Counted from the first letter of the stretch, positions 9,177 through 17,447 are shown. The stretch: DNA of 64,000 nt from a bacterium (GCA_030431975.1 JAUIHP010000006.1:62001-126000); one strand, 5' to 3'. Notes: a model not told the origin generated them from the letters alone. Made by a program: numbers and translations.

Positions 9177-9937
9177 AGCTACGAGTACTCGGCTGTTCGG
9201 GCAGCGAATCGCCGACCGGCCGGTCGCCGAGTTTTCTCGTCGGGGACCATGTGCTGTTGGAAGCCGGGTCGGTCGCTTCGACTTTGTCCTTGGAAGATCA
9301 GGCGAAGATCGACCACGTTCTTCTTTCGCACGCGCACCTCGACCACGTGAAGGACCTCGCCTTTCTGGCGGAGAATGTCATCCATAGGCGGGATCGGCCG
9401 GTTTGCATTCACGGTGACGCCGAATGTCTGTCGCAGATTCGGGCTCATCTCTTCAACGACATCATCTGGCCCGACTTCACCAAGGTCCCGAGCGAAGAGG
9501 ATCCCGTCTTGAAGTTCCAACCGCTTCCTAACGATGGACTCTTGGAGATCGGAGACTTGAAGGTCGAGACCCTGGCTGTCGAACACCCTGGGGGCTGCCT
9601 GGCCTTCTTCCTGCGGTCTCGGAACAGTACGCTCGTCTACAGTGGAGATACCGGGAACACGATCGCTTTGTGGGAAAAGGCACGCGAACTTTCCAACCTC
9701 TCCGGCTTCATCGTCGAGACATCGTTTTCCAACGAGATGGAAGAGCTTGCAGAAGTCAGCGGTCACCTCACACCACGGCGGCTCTCCTCCGGGCTGGAAC
9801 GACTGGGGCCGGTCGACATCCCGGTGTATGTCGTCCACATCAAGAACTCGGAAGAACGGAAGGTCGTTTCCGAACTGGACGCACTCGAGGATCCGCGAAT
9901 ACGGGTCCTCGAGGCCGGAACGGAGATCGACTTCTAG
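9173..9937 (+). CDS. class II 3',5'-cyclic-nucleotide phosphodiesterase-like metallo-beta-lactamase-fold protein
   Basis: A 254-residue metallo-hydrolase starting at GTG, which overlaps the cyclase stop by 4 bp. The zinc motif HAHLDH (residues 53-58) followed by V-K-D-L-A-F matches the class II cAMP phosphodiesterase signature (HxHLDHxxG/D) better than RNase Z. Further ligands are in VEHPGGCLAFFL (His near 142) and VYSGDTG (Asp near 159). Translational coupling to an adenylate cyclase supports cAMP as substrate. The general alternative is another MBL-fold hydrolase. Confidence 0.8.
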   Translation: MKLRVLGCSGSESPTGRSPSFLVGDHVLLEAGSVASTLSLEDQAKIDHVLLSHAHLDHVKDLAFLAENVIHRRDRPVCIHGDAECLSQIRAHLFNDIIWPDFTKVPSEEDPVLKFQPLPNDGLLEIGDLKVETLAVEHPGGCLAFFLRSRNSTLVYSGDTGNTIALWEKARELSNLSGFIVETSFSNEMEELAEVSGHLTPRRLSSGLERLGPVDIPVYVVHIKNSEERKVVSELDALEDPRIRVLEAGTEIDF

Positions 9938-9969
9938 ACCCGCCCCGTCCGTCCCTTCGGGTGAGAGCT

Positions 9970-10395
9970 CTAGTCCTCGTCGTCGTAGCCTTGGACGTTC
10001 ATGTCCATCTGCCGGAGTCGGCCCGCGAGAACGGTCATGATGTGGAGCGCGAATTCCGGCGCCTGGCGGGTCAACGAGACGAACCGGTTCACGTCCACGG
10101 GCACCAGCCGGCTGTCGGTTCGCGCAACAGCGGACGCGCTTCTCGGCTTCGCCTCAATGAGCGCCATCTCTCCGGCGATCTCACCCTTGCCCAAAGTGGC
10201 AATCAGCTCCCCGCGAACACTGATTTCCAGCTCGCCGTCGAGGACGACATACATGATGTCGCCGAGCGTGCCTTCCTCGAAGAGAATGGTGCCGGCGCCC
10301 ACGACCATGACGTCCTCAGAATCATCGAAGAACTTTACAAGATCCACGAGTCGTTTCCTCTCGGCAGGGTTTCTTAGCAAGCCCTCGCCCTTCAC
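9970..10395 (-). CDS. cyclic nucleotide-binding domain protein
   Basis: A 141-residue protein consisting almost only of a cNMP-binding domain. The beta-roll (VVGAGTILFEEGTLGDIMYVVLDG) and phosphate-binding cassette (GEIAGEMALIEAKPRSASAVA, with the Glu contacting ribose and the Arg contacting cyclic phosphate) are both intact. No HTH follows, so it is not a CRP-type regulator; it may be a free-standing cAMP receptor or interaction module. It converges on the cyclase/phosphodiesterase pair with a 32-bp gap. The GTG start has only a weak ribosome site; TTG five codons inside is an alternative. Confidence 0.85.
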   Translation of the reverse strand: MKGEGLLRNPAERKRLVDLVKFFDDSEDVMVVGAGTILFEEGTLGDIMYVVLDGELEISVRGELIATLGKGEIAGEMALIEAKPRSASAVARTDSRLVPVDVNRFVSLTRQAPEFALHIMTVLAGRLRQMDMNVQGYDDED

Positions 10396-10613
10396 GAATG
10401 GATTCTACCGTAGACGAACCCTTCCGTGCCGCATTCCCGGCGGTCGTCCTCATCAGAATGCAGTGGTAATCGAGTACAATCCGATCTCGTCGCTGCCGTA
10501 CCGCAGCAAGCAGTTCCGCGCATGTTCTGGGCCGAGTTCTGACCGGGTCTGGGTTCCGTGCTGGATCCCAAACATGCTGCGACCCTGAACCCATCCACGA
10601 AAGGTGGAACGAA

Positions 10614-11852
10614 CTGACGCCAATCCAGATCGACACGAGCTCGGCCCGCCGAATTGCCCTCATCGCCGCCGGACTGCTGACGCCTTCCTGGTCTCCCCTC
10701 CGACTGTCCGGGCGAGGCAAAGGAACGCGCGCCCGTGAATCCGCGTACCGACTGATCCGACACTTCGGCTATCTGCAGTTGGACACCGTTTCCGTCGCGG
10801 GTGCCCGTAGCCACTCGTTGGTTCTTCTCTCCCGCATGAAGGACGCGCACCGCGATCTGGGCGAAGAACTGCTCTCTCCCGGTCAACCGACGTTCGAGTT
10901 CTGGGGACACGAGGCCTGCTGGATTCCCATGGACCTCTACCCGTACTTCGGGTTCCGGCGAAAGGCCTTCCGGAAACGAGAGTGGGTTCGGGAACACCGC
11001 AACTGCGATCCGAAGACGCGGAACCGAATGCTGAAACAGATCCGCGACAACGGCGCGGTTCGTTCGCTCGAGCTGGAGGGCAAAGGATCGAGCGGATGGT
11101 GGCGTCACAAGACAGCCAAGAAGATTGCCGTGGCCATGTGGTTCGGGGGCGAGCTGGCGATTCGGGAACGGAAGAACTTCCAAAGAGCATTCGACCTACC
11201 GGAACGCGTGATTCCAGAGGAACATCGTAGGGACGCTTCGCTCCGAGAGAGTCTTCCCGTCCTTCTCGGTCTCGCTCTCCAGGGGCATGGTTGGGCCACA
11301 CTCGGTACGCTCGCCGACACTTGGCGAATGATCAACATGCGACCTGCACTGAAGGAGGCCATTCACACGCTGGAGGAAGACGGAACTGCCATTCCGTGTC
11401 GGCTCGTTCGCGATGGAGGGCGGCCTATCCACGGCTGGATTCACCGCAACTACGTGGAGCGTTTGGACAAGATTCGGCGTCTACGTCCACAGGAGCGCGA
11501 GCCCGTCCTGCTCTCTCCTTTTGATCCCGTCCTTTGGGACCGCAAGCGCGTGCAACTTCTCTTCGGTTTCGAGCAGGCCCTCGAGATTTTCAAGCCGGCG
11601 CCGCAACGCAAGTATGGGTATTTCTGCCTGCCAACCCTGGCCGGGGAGAGCCTGGTTGGACGAACCGATCTCAAGGCGAATCGGAAGGAAGGTCGCCTCT
11701 CGGTTCTTTCCGAACATGTCGAATCCACTGATCGAAAGGGGGCGGCCGCCGAGCTTTCTCTGATTCGAATGGCTCAGATGAGACTGGCACAACAGATCGA
11801 CCTCGAGATCGACCGGAAGCATACCCGGAGCGTCGGCGCACACCCCGGGTAG
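10614..11852 (+). CDS. ycaQ: YcaQ/AlkX-family winged-helix DNA glycosylase, probable CTG start
   Basis: A member of the HTH_42 (YcaQ/AlkX) family, glycosylases that unhook DNA interstrand crosslinks. The family N-terminus (ARRIALIAAGLL) and the following helix pair lie upstream of the first ATG, GTG or TTG in frame (TTG 10779). A CTG at 10614, preceded by AAAGGTGG, gives 412 residues, close to the 410 of E. coli YcaQ. Typical family segments are LSPFDPVLWDR (near 300), YCLP and WYAPEKR-like regions towards the end. If it starts at 10779 the protein would lack its first winged helix. Family assignment is firm; the start codon is inferred. Confidence 0.75.
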   Translation: MTPIQIDTSSARRIALIAAGLLTPSWSPLRLSGRGKGTRARESAYRLIRHFGYLQLDTVSVAGARSHSLVLLSRMKDAHRDLGEELLSPGQPTFEFWGHEACWIPMDLYPYFGFRRKAFRKREWVREHRNCDPKTRNRMLKQIRDNGAVRSLELEGKGSSGWWRHKTAKKIAVAMWFGGELAIRERKNFQRAFDLPERVIPEEHRRDASLRESLPVLLGLALQGHGWATLGTLADTWRMINMRPALKEAIHTLEEDGTAIPCRLVRDGGRPIHGWIHRNYVERLDKIRRLRPQEREPVLLSPFDPVLWDRKRVQLLFGFEQALEIFKPAPQRKYGYFCLPTLAGESLVGRTDLKANRKEGRLSVLSEHVESTDRKGAAAELSLIRMAQMRLAQQIDLEIDRKHTRSVGAHPG

Positions 11853-11877
11853 CTGTCTTCTCAGGTGGGAGCTTGGA

Positions 11878-12756
11878 CTATCGGTAAACGCCCTTGAGCT
11901 GCCCCCAACTCGCATCAACAGTCGGAACGATCACACACGGGTCCGGGTCGCACGGAATCTCAACTCCCTTGAAGTCGCCGCCGGCATCTTCGCAGTCACA
12001 AATGTTCAGGTACTGGCAACTCCCGTCATCGAAACAGCAGGCCCCAAGGAAGATCGCGCAGGGACTGGGATCACAAAGGGTGTCGTCACCGAGGTAGTCT
12101 GAACCCACGTCCTCACACTCATCACGCGTGACGATCGTGCACTCTCCACAGCGATCGCAACAAGCTCCGACGGTGTTGACGATGCAGGGAACGTCCCCGG
12201 GATTGCCGCCAAAACCAAAGCTGCCGAGGGCAACGGCCTGATCGACGTTGGACGGCACGTCATCGTCGGCAAACGCGGCTCCGCCTCCATTGGGGTGCAG
12301 GGTCAGATCGAAACTGATTGAGTTTCCGTAGTAGTTGTATCCTGCGAACCAATAGATCTGGGTAGCCAAGGTAGTCTGGGCAGTGCCCCAGGTTACCGCA
12401 GTGCCCTCGCCGGACGCCGGCCAGCCGTTGGTCGTCAGCTCGAAATCCCCGCAGGCGCCGAAATCGACGATGAAGAGATCCGTCTCCGGATACTCAATAC
12501 CAAAGATCGTTCCGGCCAGTCTGGGCGCGCCCACAAAGAAGGCGACCGTGTTCAGGACGATGGTATCGGTGCCGTTGTAGGACGACACGGCTTGTTCGCA
12601 AGACGGAAGAGAACTCGCGCCGCAGTAGTCGTCAATATCGCTGGTGTACACGACGCCCTCTGCCTGAATCACAGCCAAGATTCCCGTATTCGGACCGGCC
12701 ACGGCTGCGGACGAGACGCACATCAGCGCGCCGGCGCCCAGAAGCAACTTCTTCAT
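11878..12756 (-). CDS. secreted protein with GACC-type cysteine repeats
   Basis: A 292-residue exported protein: signal peptide MKKLLLGAGALMCVSSAAVAG, a central beta-rich domain (residues about 25-205), then two Cys-rich repeats at the C-terminus. Each begins GACC and continues C..G.C......C...G..Y.G....C.P.PC, a module frequent in Planctomycetes and candidate-phylum secreted proteins. The ATG at 12756 has GGAGG 6 nt upstream; an upstream in-frame start would destroy the signal peptide. Function is unknown. Six or more cysteines per repeat imply disulphide bonding outside the cell. Confidence 0.7.
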   Translation of the reverse strand: MKKLLLGAGALMCVSSAAVAGPNTGILAVIQAEGVVYTSDIDDYCGASSLPSCEQAVSSYNGTDTIVLNTVAFFVGAPRLAGTIFGIEYPETDLFIVDFGACGDFELTTNGWPASGEGTAVTWGTAQTTLATQIYWFAGYNYYGNSISFDLTLHPNGGGAAFADDDVPSNVDQAVALGSFGFGGNPGDVPCIVNTVGACCDRCGECTIVTRDECEDVGSDYLGDDTLCDPSPCAIFLGACCFDDGSCQYLNICDCEDAGGDFKGVEIPCDPDPCVIVPTVDASWGQLKGVYR

Positions 12757-12947
12757 GAGACCTCCAAGGTTTATACGCTGGCCAATCGAGAGGGCCTGTC
12801 TGAGAAGCCTAGCGAACGCGCCACCTGGAGGCCAGAGATATCCAGCTCCGTCCGATAAACCGTCCAAGAAGATGCCCGGTCGACCTCGTGTGGAATCTTG
12901 GTGCTGGATGTAGTCTTGCCCCTGACCTGCAAACTCGGAAGGAGATC

Positions 12948-14810
12948 TCAGCGCAACAGAAGCATCCTGCGGCCGGCCTCACCGTTGGACGGGTGGAAGC
13001 GCGCGAAGAAAATCCCCGGCGAGGCCGCCTGCCCTTGATCCGTTCGTCCATCCCAATAGACCTCGCGCACGGGACCAACGCCGGACGAAGTAGAAGCGCT
13101 GGGAACGATGAGTGTTCTCACGTGTCGCCCACTGACATCCAGGACATCGACACGTCGCACTTGGGAGTCGGCTGCCAGAACGATCCGCGTGCCCGACCGA
13201 AACGGATTGGGAACGATGCGCGCGCTCCTGTCGCCGTCGTCAAAGGTTTCACTTCCAGGCACCGACACGGTCCCGGTTTCGACGATCTTCATGTGTTGAT
13301 CCGCGGCAACATCGGTCATGACCTGCTGAACACCTGATGGCCAGTCCACGATCAACGAGTCGACCAGCCCCGCGCTGAGCAGACCGAAATGCTGACGCAG
13401 GTTTTGTGAACCGTAGCCATCGTGTCCGGCGACCCATCGCACCTGCCGAAGCGGCTCCCCGCCGGAGGACGTCACCACCGTCACTCGCGCCCCGATCGCA
13501 GAGCGGTTGCTTGAGGTTCCCTCCAGCTCGAGGGTGAGCCAGTGTCGGCCCAGAGCTTGAGCCTCATTCCTGTAGTAGGCGTTCTGCTCGTTGTTGCTCA
13601 TCCATTTCGCCACGTAGAGATCCAGGTCTCCGTCGCCGTCGGGGTCTGCGAACGCCGCACCGTAGGACCACCCGGTGTCGGTCACGGTCGGATCACTCGT
13701 CATGGCGGTAAACGATCCCTGACCGTCGTTCTCATAGAGCGCGTTGTTGCGCGGGATGACAGAGCCGCTGCTGAATCCGTTCGTCACGAAGAGATCCAGG
13801 TCTCCGTCGTTGTCGACGTCTCCGAAGGCGCAGGAGACTCCCCAATCCGTGTCCTGGGCTGGCGCTTCATCGAGGACGCGCGTGAACGTGGCCGTCCCCG
13901 TTTCAGCAAGCTCGTTTCGGTAGAGGAAGTCCGGCTGGCCCGACGAGTTCACGACAAAGAGATCGAGGTCCCCGTCGTTGTCGATGTCAGCCCAGGAGGC
14001 GCCGAACGAGGCGCCGCCGTCGGAGGTCAAGCTTCCGGCGTCGACGACCTCGACAAAGGTCGCAGAGCCCGTTTCCACGAGTTCGTTCCTATAGAGACGG
14101 TTGTCCTGATCGAGCTCATTGGCGACGAAGAGATCGAGATCACCGTCGTCATCATAGTCGCCCCACGCCGGGCAACGGGCATAGCGACCGTCGTTGGAAA
14201 GAGGACTCGAAGCCTGCTCGACAAAGCTTCCACTCTCGTTCAGGTAGAAGAGGTTGTCCTGGGCTGAAGCGTTTCCGGAGTTGGCGACGAAGGCGTCCAG
14301 GTCACCGTCGGCGTCCACGTCCACCCAGACCACATCCTCGGAGAATGTCCGGACGGTGTTGAGGATCGATTCGGACGGTCGGGTGAAGGTCCCGTCCCCA
14401 TTGTTGTCGAAGAAGTCGTTGAACTCGTTGTACCAGCTGACCACGAGGAGCTCGGGATCTCCGTCGTTGTCGTGGTCACCCCAGCTCGCACCGACCGCGC
14501 GGTGGCTGTCGTCGGCGATGGCGACATCGGTAACTCGAACGAAGTCGCCCTCATCGTTGCGGAAGTAGAGATTGTCTTCTCCGAACGATCCACCGCGAGT
14601 GACGTAGAGATCCAGATCGCCGTCTGCGTCCGCATCGATCCAGTTCACCGAGCGCGATCCGCCCGCGTCGGCAACCCAATCGCCGGTCAAGACCCTTGTG
14701 AATCCCTGTCCTTCTGCCGGGCCAGATCCGGCCGCCGTCAGAAGCAGGGCGAGGCTCAGGGCGGCGGCCAACGGTTCCCGGCGGAGCCGCGCGAAACATG
14801 GTGCTTTCAT
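12948..14810 (-). CDS. secreted CRTAC1-like FG-GAP/ASPIC-UnbV protein with FlgD-like tail
   Basis: A 620-residue exported protein. Signal peptide at residues about 12-34 (LAAALSLALLLTAAGSGPAEG), then seven or so VCBS/FG-GAP repeats with calcium-type loops (DADADGDLDLYV, DHDNDGDPELLV) to about residue 400. An ASPIC/UnbV domain follows (NRSAIGARVTV...LIVDWPSG, about 425-510), the arrangement of CRTAC1 proteins. The last 80 residues are a FlgD-like domain (VDVLDVSGRHVRTLI...ASPGIFFARF...LLLR). The ATG follows GGGAGGATGA. Probably a surface or secreted adhesive protein. Confidence 0.85.
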   Translation of the reverse strand: MKAPCFARLRREPLAAALSLALLLTAAGSGPAEGQGFTRVLTGDWVADAGGSRSVNWIDADADGDLDLYVTRGGSFGEDNLYFRNDEGDFVRVTDVAIADDSHRAVGASWGDHDNDGDPELLVVSWYNEFNDFFDNNGDGTFTRPSESILNTVRTFSEDVVWVDVDADGDLDAFVANSGNASAQDNLFYLNESGSFVEQASSPLSNDGRYARCPAWGDYDDDGDLDLFVANELDQDNRLYRNELVETGSATFVEVVDAGSLTSDGGASFGASWADIDNDGDLDLFVVNSSGQPDFLYRNELAETGTATFTRVLDEAPAQDTDWGVSCAFGDVDNDGDLDLFVTNGFSSGSVIPRNNALYENDGQGSFTAMTSDPTVTDTGWSYGAAFADPDGDGDLDLYVAKWMSNNEQNAYYRNEAQALGRHWLTLELEGTSSNRSAIGARVTVVTSSGGEPLRQVRWVAGHDGYGSQNLRQHFGLLSAGLVDSLIVDWPSGVQQVMTDVAADQHMKIVETGTVSVPGSETFDDGDRSARIVPNPFRSGTRIVLAADSQVRRVDVLDVSGRHVRTLIVPSASTSSGVGPVREVYWDGRTDQGQAASPGIFFARFHPSNGEAGRRMLLLR

Positions 14811-14857
14811 TCATCCTCCCGTTCTTCCAACCGGCAGGACTTGATCGTGGAGGAAGT

Positions 14858-14903
14858 TTGGCCCCATCAGTAGATCCAAGAATCGCTAAACTGATAGGGC
14901 CAA
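14858..14903. promoter_or_regulatory. inverted-repeat operator in the divergent MocR/FG-GAP promoter region
   Basis: TTGGCCCCATCAGT (14858-14871), 18 bases, then ACTGATAGGGCCAA (14890-14903): 14-bp arms with one mismatch. It sits between the divergently transcribed FG-GAP gene and the MocR-type regulator, where such regulators commonly bind and control themselves. It could instead be the site of another regulator. Confidence 0.55.
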
Positions 14904-14973
14904 GATTCACAAACGTAAACAACGGCACACGCTTTTTCCCGTGTCGACCCCGAGCCCTCGCCGCGGAGGACCG

Positions 14974-16527
14974 ATGTTCGTCCCCATCGACCGCAACGCA
15001 CCGCTCGCCGAACAGATCTATCAGCACATTCGCTCCGCGATCCTCGGCGGCACACTCACACCCGGGAAGAGGCTTCCACCGACGCGAGAACTCGCACGGG
15101 ACCTGTCGGTGTCACGAAACACCGTCCTGTCCGCCTATGAACGGCTCGGCGCCGAAGGTTACGTCGAGGGTGGAGGTTCATCCGGCACCTGGGTCTGCCA
15201 CGACCTTCCGGATCCGACACCAGTTCGCAAGCGCGCCCGCCCGTCAGGTCGGAGTCGGTCATCCGGTCGGTCGTCAGGTCCGTCATCCGGTCGGTCGTCA
15301 GGACGGACATCAGGCCCGTCATCACCTCGGTCGCGGTCCCGATCCCGAATACCGCGGCATCAACTGACACCCTACGCCCAGGCTGCCATGCGCCACCGGG
15401 ACCTCTTCTCGCCTCTTTCGAGCACTGATCGATCGCACTTGGAAGTCGACTTTCGGTTCAACGTCGCACTCGCAGACCTGCCGGCCCGAAGAGTCTGGAG
15501 TCAGCTGCAGCGGGAAGTCGCATCACGGCTAGCCGCTGCCCCGCCGCCGGTTCGCATGCTCAACCGGGAGGAGTCTCTACGAGCCACGGTAGCTCGCGAC
15601 CTCGCCGTGACCCGCGGCATTCGGGCGGAACCCGAGCAGGTGTTCCCAGTCGACACCGGCCTCCATGCCATTGGTCTGGTCGCTCGCGCACTCGTGCCTT
15701 CAGGCGCACGGGTCGCACTCGAGGACCCGCACTTCATGGGAGCCCGTCAGGTGTTCCGCTCGCTCGGCGCGAAGGTGACGACTGTTCCCGTCGACACAGA
15801 CGGTCTTCGTGTGGATCGCCTGCCCCGGGACGGAGATTCGGTCCGACTCGCCTACCTCTCACCATCGCTGCAATGGCCCACAGGAGGCGTACTCCCCCTC
15901 GCCCGCCGACTCCGTCTCCTCGAGTGGGCGCGCACGCAGGACGCATTCGTTCTCGAGAACGATCACAACACACACCTTCCCGATCGCGGGCGTCCGCTCG
16001 AATCACTGCAATCGATCGACGCAGACGGCCGCGTCCTCTACCTCGCGATGCCCTCCCATCTCTTCTCACCTCCCGTGTCACTGGCCTACCTCGTCGTCCC
16101 ACCGGGGCTCGTGGACACCTTCGAAGCACTCATCGCCCTCGAAGGTCGACGTCACCAACTGTTGGTCACAGAGGTCATGGAGGCCTTCCTTTCCGGCGGA
16201 CACATGGCTCGACTGCTGCGACGGATCAACACCCGCGTTCGGCCCGTGCGCCGGTATCTACGTGAGCGTCTTTCCCGAATCGAAGGGCTGTCGGTAGGTC
16301 CAGGCAACGGGGGGCTTCATGTGCATGCACAAGTGAGGGGATGGTCCCCACGGCAGATCGACGAGGTCGTGCGACGTGCCGAAGCGCGGGGCGTCGGTCT
16401 GTATCCCGACGCACCGTACTACTTTCGCCGGCCTGCAAACGGCGGGCTGATCTTTGGTTTCGGCGAGTTGGATGCTAAGCAGATCGATCGCGGGCTGAAG
16501 GTCCTCGCGGACGAACTGTCGAACTAG
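14974..16527 (+). CDS. MocR/GabR-type regulator with degenerate aminotransferase domain
   Basis: A 517-residue GntR-family winged helix (residues 1-75; TPGKRLPPTRELARDLSVSRNTVLSAYERL) fused to a fold-type I aminotransferase domain (about 125-517). Between them is a Ser/Gly/Arg-rich linker of about 40 residues. MocR proteins bind PLP on a lysine in a GTFSK motif; here the aligned stretch is LAMPSHLFSPPVSLAYLV, with His362 in place of Lys. The usual EDDYD motif is ENDHN, losing the Tyr near the PLP ring. The protein probably cannot form the internal aldimine. ATG 14974 follows GGAGG; a GTG at 14941 is an alternative. Confidence 0.85.
   Translation: MFVPIDRNAPLAEQIYQHIRSAILGGTLTPGKRLPPTRELARDLSVSRNTVLSAYERLGAEGYVEGGGSSGTWVCHDLPDPTPVRKRARPSGRSRSSGRSSGPSSGRSSGRTSGPSSPRSRSRSRIPRHQLTPYAQAAMRHRDLFSPLSSTDRSHLEVDFRFNVALADLPARRVWSQLQREVASRLAAAPPPVRMLNREESLRATVARDLAVTRGIRAEPEQVFPVDTGLHAIGLVARALVPSGARVALEDPHFMGARQVFRSLGAKVTTVPVDTDGLRVDRLPRDGDSVRLAYLSPSLQWPTGGVLPLARRLRLLEWARTQDAFVLENDHNTHLPDRGRPLESLQSIDADGRVLYLAMPSHLFSPPVSLAYLVVPPGLVDTFEALIALEGRRHQLLVTEVMEAFLSGGHMARLLRRINTRVRPVRRYLRERLSRIEGLSVGPGNGGLHVHAQVRGWSPRQIDEVVRRAEARGVGLYPDAPYYFRRPANGGLIFGFGELDAKQIDRGLKVLADELSN
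15259..15330 (+). repeat. 12-bp imperfect tandem repeat encoding the MocR interdomain linker
   Basis: Six diverged copies of a 12-bp unit (TCATCCGGTCGG, TCGTCAGGTCCG, and so on) encoding SSGR/SSGP tetrapeptides between the DNA-binding and aminotransferase domains. Copy number could vary without breaking the frame. Confidence 0.8.
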
Positions 16528-16567
16528 GACCAGGACGCGCGGCCAACTAAGGACCGAACGATTCTCG

Positions 16568-17392
16568 TCACGGCCAGCGAGTCTCCCCCGCATCTCTGGC
16601 CGCCTCGTACTCACTTAGAATCGCGTCCTGCAGCCAGTACCGAGCGTCCCGATTCAGCATCTTGCAGATGTCTCGGTAGGACGGCGACTCCGTCGTCGGA
16701 TCCGCCACGAACAATGAGCCCGATTGACGTTCGAGAACCGCGTATCCTCGGATCGTAAGGCAACCGTTGAAGACGACGGCCACATACGCTTTCAACTTTT
16801 TCTTGTCGACCAACCGGAGGTGAACCTCGGTCAGCACCAGGCCATTGTGTCGAGGTAACTCATGGAACGTACTAGATGGCGGGACCATCATCCGTGCGGC
16901 CAGCCGATCTGCGATGTCATCATGGAGACGATCCCATGATGTCTCGAACGACTCGACAAGCTCGCCCTCTTGCAGCGAGCGTTCTCCAAGACGACTGTTG
17001 ACGACTCGCAGGAAGCGAAGCACGCCCTCTTCGGAAAACTCCTCGGAAGGCAGGCGATCCAACGGACCAGGACACTGCTTCACCTCGAACCGGAGCAGGA
17101 AGACATTGTCTTCTCCCAACTGGTGAGCCAAGGCTCCGGCTTCGTAGAGCAGGTTCGGACACCGACACGCGGTTGGCGAGACACAGAACACGGCAAACTC
17201 CGCGCTCTCGATCGCAGCCTGTCTCTGTTCGCGACTTCCCGGATATGCGTGGCCGATTCGCGAATCAAAGAACAGTCGCAGACCTGGCAGAACCTCCGGC
17301 AACCATGTGTAGAGGGCGCTGCCGTGTATGTTGCTGGATACACCCGAGGCGCTGATGAAGAGATTCACATGACTCTCCTCTTCGATTGTCAT
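16568..17392 (-). CDS. TIR-like domain fused to a SpoVG domain
   Basis: A 274-residue soluble protein with two recognisable parts. Residues 8-165 resemble a bacterial TIR-like domain: beta-strand VNLFIS, a WLPEVLPGLRLFF segment, IESAEFAVFCVSP, and LLYEAGAL with Glu84 where TIR NADases have their catalytic glutamate. Residues 186-265 match the SpoVG family: LTEVHLRLVDKKKLKAYVAVVF, IRGYAVLE, GSLFVADP, YRDI, and LQDAILSEYE. SpoVG proteins bind DNA or RNA. A nucleic-acid-sensing NAD-consuming effector is possible, but unproven. ATG 17392 has its purine tract directly adjacent; GTG at 17368 has GAGGAG at ideal spacing and may be the real start. It has no operon partner. Confidence 0.75.
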   Translation of the reverse strand: MTIEEESHVNLFISASGVSSNIHGSALYTWLPEVLPGLRLFFDSRIGHAYPGSREQRQAAIESAEFAVFCVSPTACRCPNLLYEAGALAHQLGEDNVFLLRFEVKQCPGPLDRLPSEEFSEEGVLRFLRVVNSRLGERSLQEGELVESFETSWDRLHDDIADRLAARMMVPPSSTFHELPRHNGLVLTEVHLRLVDKKKLKAYVAVVFNGCLTIRGYAVLERQSGSLFVADPTTESPSYRDICKMLNRDARYWLQDAILSEYEAARDAGETRWP

Positions 17393-17407
17393 CCTCTCCC
17401 AGGCTTG

Positions 17408-17416
17408 AGTATATCA
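17408..17416 (-). promoter_or_regulatory. extended -10 promoter of the TIR-SpoVG gene
   Basis: Minus strand TGATATACT, an extended -10 element (TG-N-TATACT), with no good -35 box. Transcription would begin near 17401, leaving about 33 nt before the GTG start at 17368 and only about 9 nt before the ATG. Confidence 0.4.
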
Positions 17417-17447
17417 GACGGCGGCCGCCGACTCATCTCGGCGGCCC

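Noticed and set aside
16568-17392. Multi-gene Thoeris or CBASS defence locus around the TIR protein
   Set aside because: Neighbours are an unrelated regulator and a secreted NHL protein; no ThsA-like, cyclase or other defence gene adjoins it, so if it acts in defence it acts alone.
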